A stretch of 64,000 nucleotides of DNA from contig NZ_JAQIVI010000132.1 in assembly GCF_028618695.1 (NCBI RefSeq), forward strand, positions 123,610 through 187,609. The letters run 5' to 3'. This DNA comes from Natrinema soli (lineage in GTDB: Archaea > Halobacteriota > Halobacteria > Halobacteriales > Natrialbaceae). The notes beneath the pieces are model-generated. The model was not told the DNA's origin, ran no database searches, and was given only the letters and a program-made list of their open reading frames with translations. Positions within the stretch are counted from its first letter, which is position 1, and each line of letters begins with the position of its first letter. Below, one piece after another: positions 43,755-53,240 of the stretch. The position numbers were made by a program, and so were the translations under genes.

Positions 43755-45242
43755 ATGACAGCTATCACGACAACCGACGGACCAGTTATCCGAATTTCCA
43801 ATTTCGACCCGGAACGGGACCTTTCGGGATCGACCACCGACACCGATAGTACAGTCGCGAGAGTAGGGTCGACGGGGATATCGGCAGTTGAACCGCTCGT
43901 TACGGTGACTCGTGGGGACCAAACCGCGTTCTATTTGCAATGCTCATCCGAGCGCGTAGCGGAGGTCGTTTCGAGTGTCGACGAGACAGACGACATCGCA
44001 GCTTCGGACCCGGACACCGTTGTCGACCACCAGCCGGACAGGACGCGCTTCCCGAGTACTCGGTTGCCGGGCTTGAGCACTGGTGTTCGCGGTGTGTTGG
44101 GCGCCTGCGGGTGGCGTCGGCCAACGAGCCCAGCGGATCACGAGGCAGCGGACGGATTTAACGAACTGGACCCGCGAGCGGTACTAGCTATTGGGGCAAC
44201 TCTCCGCGGGAGGGGCTGGGGTGATCTCTGTCACGATGACCCTCTTGCTGAGACGTGGAAAGCTGTTCGTGGCGTCGACGGTGAGAAGGTCGTTGTTGTG
44301 AATGCGCATGGAAACGCCGCAGACACTCTCCTGCTCGCTAGCGCTCCCTTCGAAGTTCTTGAAGGAGCGGTTGCCGTCGCTCATACTGTTGACGCTGATC
44401 AGGTTGTCATCTACGCGTCTGCCGATGACGAACATGCTGTTTGGACGGTTCGAGAGGCGGTGAAGAACTACCCCGACTTGACAGCCGAGGTCGACGTAGT
44501 TACTGGTCCCGCGGAGTACCGGGCGGCTGAACCGACGATGGCGATCGAAGCGATCGAAGGGAACCATCGACTGGAAGCGCGCGTCAATCCGCCAAGTCTG
44601 AACGAAGTCGGGCTTCACGGTCAGCCGGCACTCGTCCACACCCCTCGAACATTCGCGCATCTCGCAGTCGGGCTCCGAGAAGGGGATGTTCGAGACACAC
44701 GGGTGGTGACCGTGACGGGTGATGTCACGAGCCCAGCGACAGTCGAAGTACCGGAAACGGAGACGTTGGACGCTGTTGTTGACGCGGTCGACATAACGGG
44801 CGAATTCAAAGCAGCGTACGTCGGGGGCCGGTTCGGTGGCGTCAGCGGCGACCTCGATATCGGTGTCGGTCCGGAGGCGTTGGCGGATGCAGACCTCGGT
44901 ACTGAAGGAGCCGTCCACGTACTCACGGACGATCGCTGTGTCGTCGAGTTCGTCGGACAACGAACGCAGTTTGCAGCCGAGGAGAACTGCGGTCGGTGTG
45001 TCCCGTGTCGTGAAGGAACGACACAGCTCGCGGATCTCCTCCGAGACGTGTACGACGGGGAGTATAATCCGGACGGCATAGCGGAATTAGCCGAGGTAAT
45101 GGCTACCTCGAGTATCTGTGCATTCGGGGTGCAGGCGGGACGGCCGGCCCGGACGGCAGTCACAGAATTCGAATCAGAGTTCAAGGCCCACGCGAAGGGG
45201 CAGTGCCCGGCTGGCAGCTGCCTCGAAACACTGGAGACGTAA
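43755..45242 (+). CDS. NuoF-like subunit of a formate dehydrogenase complex, divergent flavin site
   Basis: 495 residues. The N-terminal ~140 residues are unlike NuoE. The centre resembles NuoF/HoxF, but the FMN/NADH glycine-rich motif GRGGAGFPTG reads LRGRGWGDLCHD. The conserved NADEGEPG block reads VVVNAHGNAADTLLL. The C-terminal [4Fe-4S] site is intact: ENCGRCVPCREGT (C412, C415, C418) and SSICAFG (about C455). An SLBB-like middle region precedes it. The protein therefore probably carries electrons but may not bind NADH/FMN in the usual way. It is the first gene of the formate dehydrogenase operon, 4 bp before the next. Confidence 0.8.
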   Translation: MTAITTTDGPVIRISNFDPERDLSGSTTDTDSTVARVGSTGISAVEPLVTVTRGDQTAFYLQCSSERVAEVVSSVDETDDIAASDPDTVVDHQPDRTRFPSTRLPGLSTGVRGVLGACGWRRPTSPADHEAADGFNELDPRAVLAIGATLRGRGWGDLCHDDPLAETWKAVRGVDGEKVVVVNAHGNAADTLLLASAPFEVLEGAVAVAHTVDADQVVIYASADDEHAVWTVREAVKNYPDLTAEVDVVTGPAEYRAAEPTMAIEAIEGNHRLEARVNPPSLNEVGLHGQPALVHTPRTFAHLAVGLREGDVRDTRVVTVTGDVTSPATVEVPETETLDAVVDAVDITGEFKAAYVGGRFGGVSGDLDIGVGPEALADADLGTEGAVHVLTDDRCVVEFVGQRTQFAAEENCGRCVPCREGTTQLADLLRDVYDGEYNPDGIAELAEVMATSSICAFGVQAGRPARTAVTEFESEFKAHAKGQCPAGSCLETLET

Positions 45243-45246
45243 TCAC

Positions 45247-46197
45247 ATGAGTTCAGAACAGCAGGAGCACGTCAGTGTACCGCCGCTAACAGAGGAAATC
45301 GCACCGGGAACCGCATCCGATCCACCAGTCGGCAGCGATGCGCCTGCGACAGTGACCGTCGACGGGACCGACGTATCGGTCAGCGTCGGGGCGACATTGC
45401 TTGACGCCGTTGAGGCGGTCGAAACCGACGAGTACGTCCCCGCACTCTGTCACTACGGCCGCGAAGGGATCGGCCCGCGAAGCGAGTGTCGAACCTGCAT
45501 GGTCGACACCGACGAATACGGCGTCGTGCCGGCGTGTAGCTTCCCAGCGGAGGACGGCTTGACGATCCGGACTGATGCGGAAGACGCTTCGCAGGCACGA
45601 GACGTGAACCTCGATCTCGTCCTGTCGAACCACAACCTGCGGTGTACGACCTGTGGAAAGAACGGGCGCTGCGAACTTCAGGACGCCGCCATCGAACAGG
45701 AGATCGAGGAACCGCGTTACGGAGTGCTCGACGACCGTGACGAGTACGAACCGCTCGACGACTCTTCATCGTTCATCCAGATCGACCGTAACAAGTGTAT
45801 CCTCTGTAACCGCTGTGTCGAAGCCTGTAACGACGTTCAGGTCGAAGGCGTCCTTCGAATGGAAGGCTCCGGACAGGACACGCGCATCGGCTTCCAGAAC
45901 GACGCCGAGACGATGGAGGACTCGACATGTGTCTCCTGCGGTCACTGCGCAACCGTCTGTCCGACCGGCGCACTCGTCGAGAAGGGGATCGAGGACGCGA
46001 CGACGATTCCCCTGCCCGGTTTCACCCAGAAAAACAGCATCGGGAAGACCGACGAAAACTCCGGAACAGTTAAAGGTCCCATGACACCGAAAAAGCGAGC
46101 GGAACGAACAACGACGGACGAAACACACGCGAAGGCTGACGACGAGACAGGTGGGACAGCGGCCTGGGAAGACGCAAGGGAGAGTGATTGGCCATGA
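45247..46197 (+). CDS. Formate dehydrogenase iron-sulfur subunit (NuoG/HydA N-terminal type)
   Basis: 316 residues from ATG 45247. A plant-type [2Fe-2S] domain has C68, C81, C84 and C97 (LCHY...SECRTC...ACSF). A His-Cys3 [4Fe-4S] motif follows (H129, C133, C136, C142), then two [4Fe-4S] ferredoxin motifs, CILCNRCVEAC and CVSCGHCATVC. This is the electron wire between catalytic and NuoF-like subunits; in many formate dehydrogenases it is fused to the catalytic chain. Its stop overlaps the next start (ATGA). The acidic C-terminal ~50 residues are probably disordered. Confidence 0.88.
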   Translation: MSSEQQEHVSVPPLTEEIAPGTASDPPVGSDAPATVTVDGTDVSVSVGATLLDAVEAVETDEYVPALCHYGREGIGPRSECRTCMVDTDEYGVVPACSFPAEDGLTIRTDAEDASQARDVNLDLVLSNHNLRCTTCGKNGRCELQDAAIEQEIEEPRYGVLDDRDEYEPLDDSSSFIQIDRNKCILCNRCVEACNDVQVEGVLRMEGSGQDTRIGFQNDAETMEDSTCVSCGHCATVCPTGALVEKGIEDATTIPLPGFTQKNSIGKTDENSGTVKGPMTPKKRAERTTTDETHAKADDETGGTAAWEDARESDWP

Positions 46198-48542
46198 ACG
46201 ACAACGAACTGGACGGCGTCGCGAGATACATGCAACAGGCCAAAGAGCAAGCTCTCGAGAACGTCGAACACGTTGCCGAGGGCGTCGCAGCCGAGACCCT
46301 CTCGGAAGGAAAACTGTTCGAGATCGCCCAGTCAGTCGGTGATAAGCGTCTAGAGGAGTTGAACGTCGCTGACACGACCTGCGGGTACTGCGCAGTCGGC
46401 TGTCGGTTCGATCTCTACTCTGATGGCGAGGAGATTCTGGCGGCACGCCCGACGGACGAGGAAGACGCGCCGGTCAACGGAATCTCGACCTGTGTGAAGG
46501 GGAAGTTCGGCTACGACTTCGTCAATTCCGACGACCGACTGACGACGCCGCTCGTCCGTGATGAGAACGGCGAGTTCCGCGAAGCGTCGTGGGACGAGGC
46601 GCTCTCCCGTGTGGTCGACGGGCTCGGTTCCATCACGGAGAACCACGGCGGCGAGGCACTATCGGTGATCGCCTCGTCGAAGGCGACCAACGAGGAGAAC
46701 TACCTGATTGGGAAGTTCGCACGGCAGGTACTCGGGACCAACAGCGTCGACAACTGTAATCGCCTCTGTCACTCCTCGACGGTGGCCGGACTCGCACAAA
46801 CGTACGGCTACGGCGCGGCGTCGATCAGCACCGATGACCTCGGAATCGCCGACTGCATCCTCTTGACGGGGTCGAACACGACGGAAGCCCACCCAGTCCT
46901 CGCGACCCGGATCAAACAGAACGTCCGGGAGGGTGCCGACCTCCTCGTCTTCGATCCGCGGGAGGTCCAGATCGCCGAGTACGCGACACAATACAGTCGG
47001 GTCAAACCCGGATACGACGCCGTCTGGATAAACGGCATCATCCGCCACATCATCAATAACGACCTCTACGATGAAGAGTTCGTGAGAGAACGAGTGACCG
47101 GCTATGAGCCCGAAGGTGCGGTCGACCACGACTCGGCCGACGACCGCGAGCAGAGAGTCGACGAGCGTGAGACGGGCTTCGAGGCCGTGAGAGCTGCCGT
47201 TCAGGAATTCACTCCCGAAGTCGTCGAGGAGGTCACCGGCATCCCGCACGAAGAGATAGTCTCGGCGGCCGAGACCATCGCCGAGGCGGACGCCTGCGTG
47301 TTCGGGTGGACGCTCGGCCTCACCGAACACTCCCACGGGACGGAGAACGTCATCGCGATGGCGAACCTCGCGGCTATCACCGGCAATCTCGGGAAGCCCG
47401 GCGCGGGCGTCTCACCGTTCCGCGGGCAGAACAACGTCCAGGGCGGCGGCGGCGACATGGGACCGCTCCCCGACAACTTCTCCGGGTATCAGGACATCGC
47501 CGACGACGACGTTCGAGCGAAGTTCGAAGACGCCTGGGACTGCGACATCTCCGAAGAGTACGGCTACTACACGACCCAGATGTTCCTCGCGGCGGACAAC
47601 GATGACATCCGTGGGATGTACATCATCGGCGAGAACGCGGCGCTCTCGGAACCTGGGGTCAACCACGCCGAAGGCGTGCTGGAGGACCTAGAGTTCCTCG
47701 TCGTTCAAGATCTGTTCGTGAACGAAACCGCCCAGTACGCCGACGTCGTCCTTCCCGCATGTTCGTTCGTCGAGAAGACGGGTACGTTCACGAACACGGA
47801 CAGGACCGTTCAGATGGTCAAGGAAGTGATGGAACCCAAGGGCGACTCCCGCCCGGACTGGGAGATCCTGCAGGACCTCGCGAACCGCATGGGACGAGCG
47901 TGGGACTACGATTCGACCGCGGAGATAATGGAGGAGGTAAACTCGCTGACGCCGCTGTACGGTGGCGTGACCCACGACCGCGTCGAGGCCGAAGGTGGCC
48001 TCCAGTGGCCCTGCTGGGACGAGGACCATCCCGGGACCGAACGCCTCTACGAAGAGCAGTTCAACACCGACAACGGCAAGGCGAACCTCCTCGGAATCGG
48101 CTACAGCGAACCCGCGGAGACGCCGGACGAAGAGTACCCGTTCACGCTCACCACCGGACGCGTCCTCTACCAGTATCACACGGGTACGATGACCCACCGC
48201 GAGGAGGGCATTATGCAGTACACGCCCAGCGACTTTATCGAGATCCATCCCAATACGGCCCGGAATCACGGCATCGAGAGCGGTGACATGGTCGAGGTTG
48301 AGTCCCGACGCGGAGAGATTGTCGTCCCGGCTCAAGTGACTGACCGCGTCGGCGCGGAGAACGTCTTCGTGCCGATACACTTCGCCGAGAGCGCCGTGAA
48401 CCGTTTGACCGACGAGGAGCACCTCGACCCTGAAGCGGCGACGCCGGAGTTCAAGGTATCAGCCGTCCGTATCGGCCCCTACGAAGGGGAGTCTGAACCG
48501 ATTCAGACTGCCGATATTGAAGCCAGTACGGGGGATGACTGA
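46194..48542 (+). CDS. fdhF: Formate dehydrogenase catalytic subunit (molybdenum/tungsten bis-MGD)
   Basis: 782 residues from ATG 46194. An N-terminal [4Fe-4S] site (C63, C66, C70, C100) is followed by the metal-binding Cys192 in NRLCHSSTVAGL, where some relatives have selenocysteine. Typical FDH blocks are VFGWTLGLTEHSHGTENV, GVSPFRGQNNVQGGGDMG and TGTFTNTDRTVQ. The molybdopterin-dinucleotide-binding C-terminal domain (LTTGRVLYQYHTGTMTHRE) is complete. The gene overlaps the Fe-S subunit gene by 4 bp. It oxidises formate to CO2 or works in reverse, and needs the cofactor and metal supplied by the neighbouring mop, mocA-like and wtp genes. Confidence 0.93.
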   Translation: MNDNELDGVARYMQQAKEQALENVEHVAEGVAAETLSEGKLFEIAQSVGDKRLEELNVADTTCGYCAVGCRFDLYSDGEEILAARPTDEEDAPVNGISTCVKGKFGYDFVNSDDRLTTPLVRDENGEFREASWDEALSRVVDGLGSITENHGGEALSVIASSKATNEENYLIGKFARQVLGTNSVDNCNRLCHSSTVAGLAQTYGYGAASISTDDLGIADCILLTGSNTTEAHPVLATRIKQNVREGADLLVFDPREVQIAEYATQYSRVKPGYDAVWINGIIRHIINNDLYDEEFVRERVTGYEPEGAVDHDSADDREQRVDERETGFEAVRAAVQEFTPEVVEEVTGIPHEEIVSAAETIAEADACVFGWTLGLTEHSHGTENVIAMANLAAITGNLGKPGAGVSPFRGQNNVQGGGGDMGPLPDNFSGYQDIADDDVRAKFEDAWDCDISEEYGYYTTQMFLAADNDDIRGMYIIGENAALSEPGVNHAEGVLEDLEFLVVQDLFVNETAQYADVVLPACSFVEKTGTFTNTDRTVQMVKEVMEPKGDSRPDWEILQDLANRMGRAWDYDSTAEIMEEVNSLTPLYGGVTHDRVEAEGGLQWPCWDEDHPGTERLYEEQFNTDNGKANLLGIGYSEPAETPDEEYPFTLTTGRVLYQYHTGTMTHREEGIMQYTPSDFIEIHPNTARNHGIESGDMVEVESRRGEIVVPAQVTDRVGAENVFVPIHFAESAVNRLTDEEHLDPEAATPEFKVSAVRIGPYEGESEPIQTADIEASTGDD

Positions 48543-48543
48543 T

Positions 48544-49278
48544 ATGGCGAAGCGACAAGAGTCCTACCCCGAAGCGGCGACCAACGGGGCACAGAAGACA
48601 GCGGTGACCGACAATAGTGAAGCACTACAGGAGGCGTTGGCGGCTCACGGCGAGGAACTCGCCGACTTCGTCGAGGGGGTCGATGAGTTGGACGATGCGC
48701 TCACAACGGCGATTTTGATCGCTGCCAGTGCCGATACAGCCGAACTCGATCACATCACGTCCTCGGCAGCCAATCTGATCGAGGCGGTCGACAGCCTCTC
48801 GACTGAAGAAGCGACCGAACTAGCGGCCGAACTCGGTGACAACGCTGACGATCTGTCGGCCTCGCTCGACTTGATCCTCGGCCTCCAGCGCGAGGGGCAT
48901 CTCGAGGGCTTCGTGACTGTTGCAACCGCCTTTGGGGAGTCGTTCTCTGCAGCGGAGATCGAAAAGCTGTCGACGATGCTCGAAGAGAACGGCACCAAGA
49001 CTGTCGAGGCGCTCGACGTTGTTCTCGCCCTCCAGCAGGAAGGACACCTCGATGACCTCCTCGAACTCGCCAAGACGCTTTCCGTTCTCGAAATTGACGG
49101 GGACGCTGCCGAGGGATTAAACACCCTCCTCGGCGCCGTCGGAGCGGCACAGCGGGGGTCGAAACCTGTCGGACTCGTCGGTCTCTTCGGTCAACTCAGA
49201 AACAGCGACGTTCGCGCCGGCCTCGGGTACATCGTCACAGTCCTGAAAGCCCTCGGCCGCCAACTGAGGGCCCGATAA
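48544..49278 (+). CDS. DUF1641 protein, formate-dehydrogenase-associated
   Basis: 244 residues from ATG 48544, one base after the catalytic subunit stop. Helical, with repeated units of similar form (SASLDLILGLQREGHLEGFV and KTVEALDVVLALQQEGHLDD), and GLVGLFGQLRNSDVRAGLGY, the DUF1641 core. Homologues (YrhD in Bacillus subtilis) are encoded beside formate dehydrogenase and are suspected to be assembly or membrane-association factors; the function is not proven. Confidence 0.85.
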   Translation: MAKRQESYPEAATNGAQKTAVTDNSEALQEALAAHGEELADFVEGVDELDDALTTAILIAASADTAELDHITSSAANLIEAVDSLSTEEATELAAELGDNADDLSASLDLILGLQREGHLEGFVTVATAFGESFSAAEIEKLSTMLEENGTKTVEALDVVLALQQEGHLDDLLELAKTLSVLEIDGDAAEGLNTLLGAVGAAQRGSKPVGLVGLFGQLRNSDVRAGLGYIVTVLKALGRQLRAR

Positions 49279-49282
49279 CACA

Positions 49283-51235
49283 GTGCCAGATCAAACGCCG
49301 GACGACTCGAAAACGATCTGTCCGCTCTGTGGTGTCGGGTGTCGCTTGAAACCTGGGGTCGACGAAACGCACGCCCGGGGAGTCGCCGGATCGGCGAATC
49401 CGAACGGACGGCTCTGCCGGAAAGGCATCAGTGCATTTGATAGCACGGACGACGACCGTCTCACGAACCCATTGATTCGCCAGAACGGCGACCTACAATC
49501 CGTCTCGTGGGCTACTGCCTACGATCACATCGTTGAGCGGTTCGAGGCGATACTGGATACATACGGGTCCGACGCGCTGGCGTTTCTCGGTGCGCCCCAC
49601 TGTACTAACGAGGAGAACTACCTCCTACAGAAACTTGCGCGAATGCTCGGAACGAACAACGTCGATAACCGCGCACGGCTCTGTCATGTCTCAACCACCC
49701 GGATACTCACCGACCGGATCGGTTGGCCGGCGACGACTAATAGTCTCGCTGAGCTACTGGACGCGGACGTTATTATCGTCGCGGGTGCCAATCCTGCTGA
49801 ACGTCAACCCATCGCATTCAATAGCTTCATCAGACCAGCAGTCAATGAGGGCGCCACGCTCGTCCACATCGATCCCGTCGGGAATCGGACGACACGCTTG
49901 GCCGACAGACACGTGAAGCCGAGACCGGGAATGGATGCGCTGGTATTTGACCTCTTGAGTTCCAAGATAGTTGCCAATGAGACAGGCGTTGATCGGACGT
50001 TCGTCGACAACCGAACACGTGGGTTCGACCGGTTCGAAACGTCTATAACCGATATAAAATACGGCGAGACGCTCTCGGTCTCGGGGGTTGCGGAGGAGTC
50101 CATAGAAGCGGTATCGGATTATCTCACAGACGCCGACCGAGTTGCGGCGCTCGTCGGGACTGGTATCGAGCGTTCCTCCGGTGAAACGAAGGCGCCGGAG
50201 GCGCTACTTAATTTGCTCTTATTGACGGGTAATATTGGCTGTCACGGAGCCGGATTGTACGTGCTTCGTGGCCTCGCCAACGAACAGGGAGCGACGGATG
50301 CTGGCTGTGTTCCCGACAGACTCCCCGGTCATCAACCGGTAACCGATCCAAGGGCGCGGGCGCGGATCGCATCGGAATGGGGCATTGATCCCCCCTCCAG
50401 TCCGGGAAAGACGGCAAAAGAATTGCTCGCTTCGTTCGGCAGTGACGTTCACGGCGCGCTTGCTGTCGGTGAGAATCCTGCAATTTCGAAACGCGACCCG
50501 GACTGGGTTCGTCAGCGTTTGAACGCACTCGATGTGCTCGTTGTCGTTGATCTTGTGCCAAACGAGACGACTCGCCACGCTGATGTCGTTCTCCCAGCCT
50601 CAACCGGGACCGAGAAAGCAGGGACATTCACTAACCTTGAACGACGCATTCAGCGGATTCAACGGACAAGAACGCCACCTGAACAGGCACGGTCAGACTT
50701 CACGATACTAACGGATCTTGGGATGCAATTGACTGAACGGCCGAACGAATTTGAATACTCCCGTGTCTCGGAAGTATTTGACGAACTAAGCCGAGTCGCC
50801 CCGACCCATGCGGGGTTATCTCACAGCGAAATTGGACGTGTGGGGTGCCAGTGGCCTCTCGATGATGATGGTTTCCTCTATCGTGAGACCTTCGAGACTG
50901 TGGACGGACGCGCACAGTTTGGTTCGGTACAACCGCTTGTCGAGCGCGGGCCCGATAACGGGTTCCGGTTAGTGACGGGCGGGCGCAAGAGTAATTCACA
51001 CAATGATAAGTATACGGCTGACCGAACGCTTCGAATTAACCCCACTGACGCGGACGAGCGAGGGATTACTGCTGACGAGGGTATCGTCGTTTCAAGTGAG
51101 GATATTTCCATCCAAACAACTGCCAAACACGACGACAGTATCCGTCAGGGCACCGTCTATTTGCCCGCGGACGTGGCTGACCCGTTCCTTCGACGCGAAG
51201 CGGCAACCGTCTCATTGACATCCTCCCCGCGCTGA
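49283..51235 (+). CDS. Second molybdopterin oxidoreductase / formate dehydrogenase-like catalytic subunit
   Basis: 650 residues with a GTG start 4 bp after the DUF1641 gene. The [4Fe-4S] ligands C13, C16, C20 and C45 (CPLCGVGC...LCRKG) and metal ligand C134 (RARLCHVST) are present. MGD-binding blocks follow (VIIVAGANPAERQPIAFNSF, VGENPAISKRDPDWVRQRLN, LPASTGTEKAGTFTNLERRI). It lacks the fused Fe-S domains. The last residues (SLTSSPR) are read from the IS200/IS605-type hairpin, so the natural C-terminus may have been altered. It could be a paralogue with another substrate, or a working partner of the first subunit. Confidence 0.88.
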   Translation: MPDQTPDDSKTICPLCGVGCRLKPGVDETHARGVAGSANPNGRLCRKGISAFDSTDDDRLTNPLIRQNGDLQSVSWATAYDHIVERFEAILDTYGSDALAFLGAPHCTNEENYLLQKLARMLGTNNVDNRARLCHVSTTRILTDRIGWPATTNSLAELLDADVIIVAGANPAERQPIAFNSFIRPAVNEGATLVHIDPVGNRTTRLADRHVKPRPGMDALVFDLLSSKIVANETGVDRTFVDNRTRGFDRFETSITDIKYGETLSVSGVAEESIEAVSDYLTDADRVAALVGTGIERSSGETKAPEALLNLLLLTGNIGCHGAGLYVLRGLANEQGATDAGCVPDRLPGHQPVTDPRARARIASEWGIDPPSSPGKTAKELLASFGSDVHGALAVGENPAISKRDPDWVRQRLNALDVLVVVDLVPNETTRHADVVLPASTGTEKAGTFTNLERRIQRIQRTRTPPEQARSDFTILTDLGMQLTERPNEFEYSRVSEVFDELSRVAPTHAGLSHSEIGRVGCQWPLDDDGFLYRETFETVDGRAQFGSVQPLVERGPDNGFRLVTGGRKSNSHNDKYTADRTLRINPTDADERGITADEGIVVSSEDISIQTTAKHDDSIRQGTVYLPADVADPFLRREAATVSLTSSPR

Positions 51236-51570
51236 CGCGCGAGGATTCCTTCGTGGGGAGTCGTGCCGATGGGCGCGCGTGACGACGTCAGCCCGTTTGG
51301 ACTCCCCCGCTTGTGGCTCCGCACACGCCCGGTCGCCCGAACCGCGAGAGGGGCGCCCGTCCGAACGGGTGCGTTCGAATCCGTCCTTCCGACGGGCCCG
51401 ACACGGGCCGTGCCATCGATCGGACTCCACCGACACGCGTCGGCGGAGTGGGCAGCCGCGAACGGGGCGTTTTGGTATGCTGTCGCCTACGGTACGACGT
51501 GGGCGACCTGTAGATTGCGGTTATAGCCCTGTTGTCGCGCGTATCCCCGCCCTGAAGGGCGAGACATTGC
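51216..51570 (-). mobile_element. IS200/IS605-type element remnant (right-end and guide-RNA-like region)
   Basis: GACATCCTCCCCGCGCTGAC then GCGCGAGGATTCC (51216-51248) is a hairpin of the kind at the right end of haloarchaeal TnpB elements. A second hairpin CGCCCTGAAGGGCG (51549-51562) lies 300 bp away. Between them no tnpB frame survives. In TnpB elements the tnpB 3' region encodes the guide (omega) RNA, so this may be a deletion derivative retaining that part. No gene is supported in 51236-51846. Confidence 0.45.
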
Positions 51571-51846
51571 GCTTGAAATTCCGTAAGCAATCTCTTTTAC
51601 CGGGACCCCCCCCTCGTTCACTTCGCTCACTCGGTCGAGCCCCGGCAAAACCCGTTGATGGCAAAAAACCGCCGTCGAGGGGCTTCACCCCGCTCCGGTG
51701 GTAAACCGCTCGCGTTGCTCGCGGATACTCGTTTACCGCCCACCGTTCAATAAGCGGCTGTCGTGAGCAGTAGTTTCACGAGGGTTACTGCGCGAAGAAG
51801 GGGATTTCAACGGAGTCAACGGGGATTTTCTGTACCGGTGAGGCTA

Positions 51847-52056
51847 TTATGTATCTTCTATCATCACTTCAGTCGCCTTGATCACCGCATTCACGTCGTC
51901 GCCTTCAGTGAGTCCGAGACGGTCCACGGAATTCTTCGTAATCACCGCTGTTACAACTTCTCCTCCATCCGTTTCGATTTCTACTTCGGCGACGATACCG
52001 TCTGTTTCGACCGACTGGATAGCCCCCTCGAGTCGGTTGCGAGCGCTGATTGCCAT
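51847..52056 (-). CDS. mop: Molbindin (Mop/TOBE-domain molybdate-binding protein)
   Basis: 69 residues from ATG 52056 (MAISARNRLEGAIQSVETDG); an upstream extension would be basic and unlike the family. One Mop domain: SARNRLEGAI...EVEIETDGGEVVTAVITKNS and VDRLGLTEGDDVNAVIKATE. Oligomers bind molybdate or tungstate and buffer it in the cell. Location between two Mo/W enzyme operons fits this role. Confidence 0.9.
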   Translation of the reverse strand: MAISARNRLEGAIQSVETDGIVAEVEIETDGGEVVTAVITKNSVDRLGLTEGDDVNAVIKATEVMIEDT

Positions 52057-52171
52057 ATCAGTTCCTCCCCGAGGAAAATATATAATCCTGTACAGGCAAG
52101 GGCAACGACGCGGATCGCTCATCGGAAAGTGTCGTCGAAACCGCTATCGATCCCGACGATACCGATCGAAC

Positions 52172-52846
52172 TCACTCTTGGTGTCGCAAATCAGTGATCG
52201 TATCGATGTCTACGAGGACGCCGGGATCGCCGGTCTCGATGAGAGCACTATCGTCGCTCTCTGCTAGTACGGGGAGACCCCCGACGTCACCCGTGACGTC
52301 GAGAAGGGCATCGAAGTGACTGCGATCGAATAGTACCGGGTTCCCACGGTGGCCGTCGTAGGCAGCTGCCAGCGCTGTCCCCAGCTCTGCTCGATACGCG
52401 TCGACGAGGAGTTGGACGGTGCTCGAATCGACGGTCGGCATGTCTCCGGGAAGAAACACTACCGCGTCCGTCTCCGGCGTTCCGACGGCGCGGATCGCCG
52501 CCTCGACGGACGTCGACAGCCCCTCCTCGTAGCTCGGATTGCTGATGGTCCGCGCGTTGACTCCGGAGAGAGCGGTACGCACTGCCTCCGCTTCGTATCC
52601 GAGTATGACGATGACCTCCGAGAGGGCCGCGTCTACGAGCGTTCGCGACGCGTGCCGGATCAGCGGCTCGCCGTCGAGTTCGGCAAGTAGCTTGTTCGCC
52701 GACCCGAACCGCGAACTCGTTCCACCGGCGAGGACGACGCCGACGATCGTCGACTCGAGGGGATCGGTTCTCTCGAGCGCGTCAGCGATTGCGTCGGCCC
52801 CATAGCAGGGAAAGTCGTCCGGGATCATTACGTATCGTGTGGTCAC
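52172..52846 (-). CDS. mocA: MocA/MobA-like molybdenum cofactor nucleotidyltransferase
   Basis: 224 residues. Nucleotide-binding GVVLAGGTSSRFGSANKLLA (consensus LAGG-x-SxRxG-x-K) at about 36-55, then PSYEEGLSTSVEAAIRAV and FLPGDMPTVDSSTVQLLVDA. EEGLSTS and GDMP are typical of MocA, which makes the cytosine-dinucleotide cofactor for xanthine-oxidase-type enzymes. This suits the adjacent cox-like hydroxylase; formate dehydrogenase needs the guanine form from another gene. The start could also be the internal ATG at 52828. Confidence 0.88.
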   Translation of the reverse strand: MTTRYVMIPDDFPCYGADAIADALERTDPLESTIVGVVLAGGTSSRFGSANKLLAELDGEPLIRHASRTLVDAALSEVIVILGYEAEAVRTALSGVNARTISNPSYEEGLSTSVEAAIRAVGTPETDAVVFLPGDMPTVDSSTVQLLVDAYRAELGTALAAAYDGHRGNPVLFDRSHFDALLDVTGDVGGLPVLAESDDSALIETGDPGVLVDIDTITDLRHQE

Positions 52847-52890
52847 GCCGACCGAAATCGCGATGGGTGTCGGATTGACGATCGGCTGGC

Positions 52891-52905
52891 CGTACGACTC
52901 GTACG
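52891..52905. promoter_or_regulatory. Perfect palindrome upstream of mocA-like gene
   Basis: CGTACGA-C-TCGTACG, 7-bp arms with a one-base centre, about 45 bp before the mocA-like start. Operator-like; the binding protein is unknown. Confidence 0.4.
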
Positions 52906-53222
52906 TGGATCGCGTACAAATATCCCCGTATGATCGTACTATCGTCGGCGTTCGCCCATGTCGAAAACCATCGGCGGCCGACTCGGCCGCAGGCTGTTGC
53001 TTCTGAGTTCAGTCTTGGAAAAACTCTCTGAAGATTCGAACGTCGAGTAGTCCGTTCTCGCAATGGAGAGCTGGTCCCGCCACGAATCGCCGTCTCGACG
53101 TCGCTCAAAGGGTACGATCGCTGCGCCGGCGTTTGGGAGACCGCACCCTGCTTCTCACAGGTGAACGCGATCGCCTGTAGCGTCGTATCGATTGCAAATC
53201 GGTTACACTTCCGCAACGTCTT

Positions 53223-53240
53223 AACCGATTCTAGTTACGA
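53223..53240. promoter_or_regulatory. AACC-N7-GTTAC site upstream of the cox operon
   Basis: AACCGATTCTAGTTACGA, 92 bp before the coxG start. Sixteen of its 18 positions equal the site upstream of the aldehyde dehydrogenase at 61803-61820. Confidence 0.45.
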
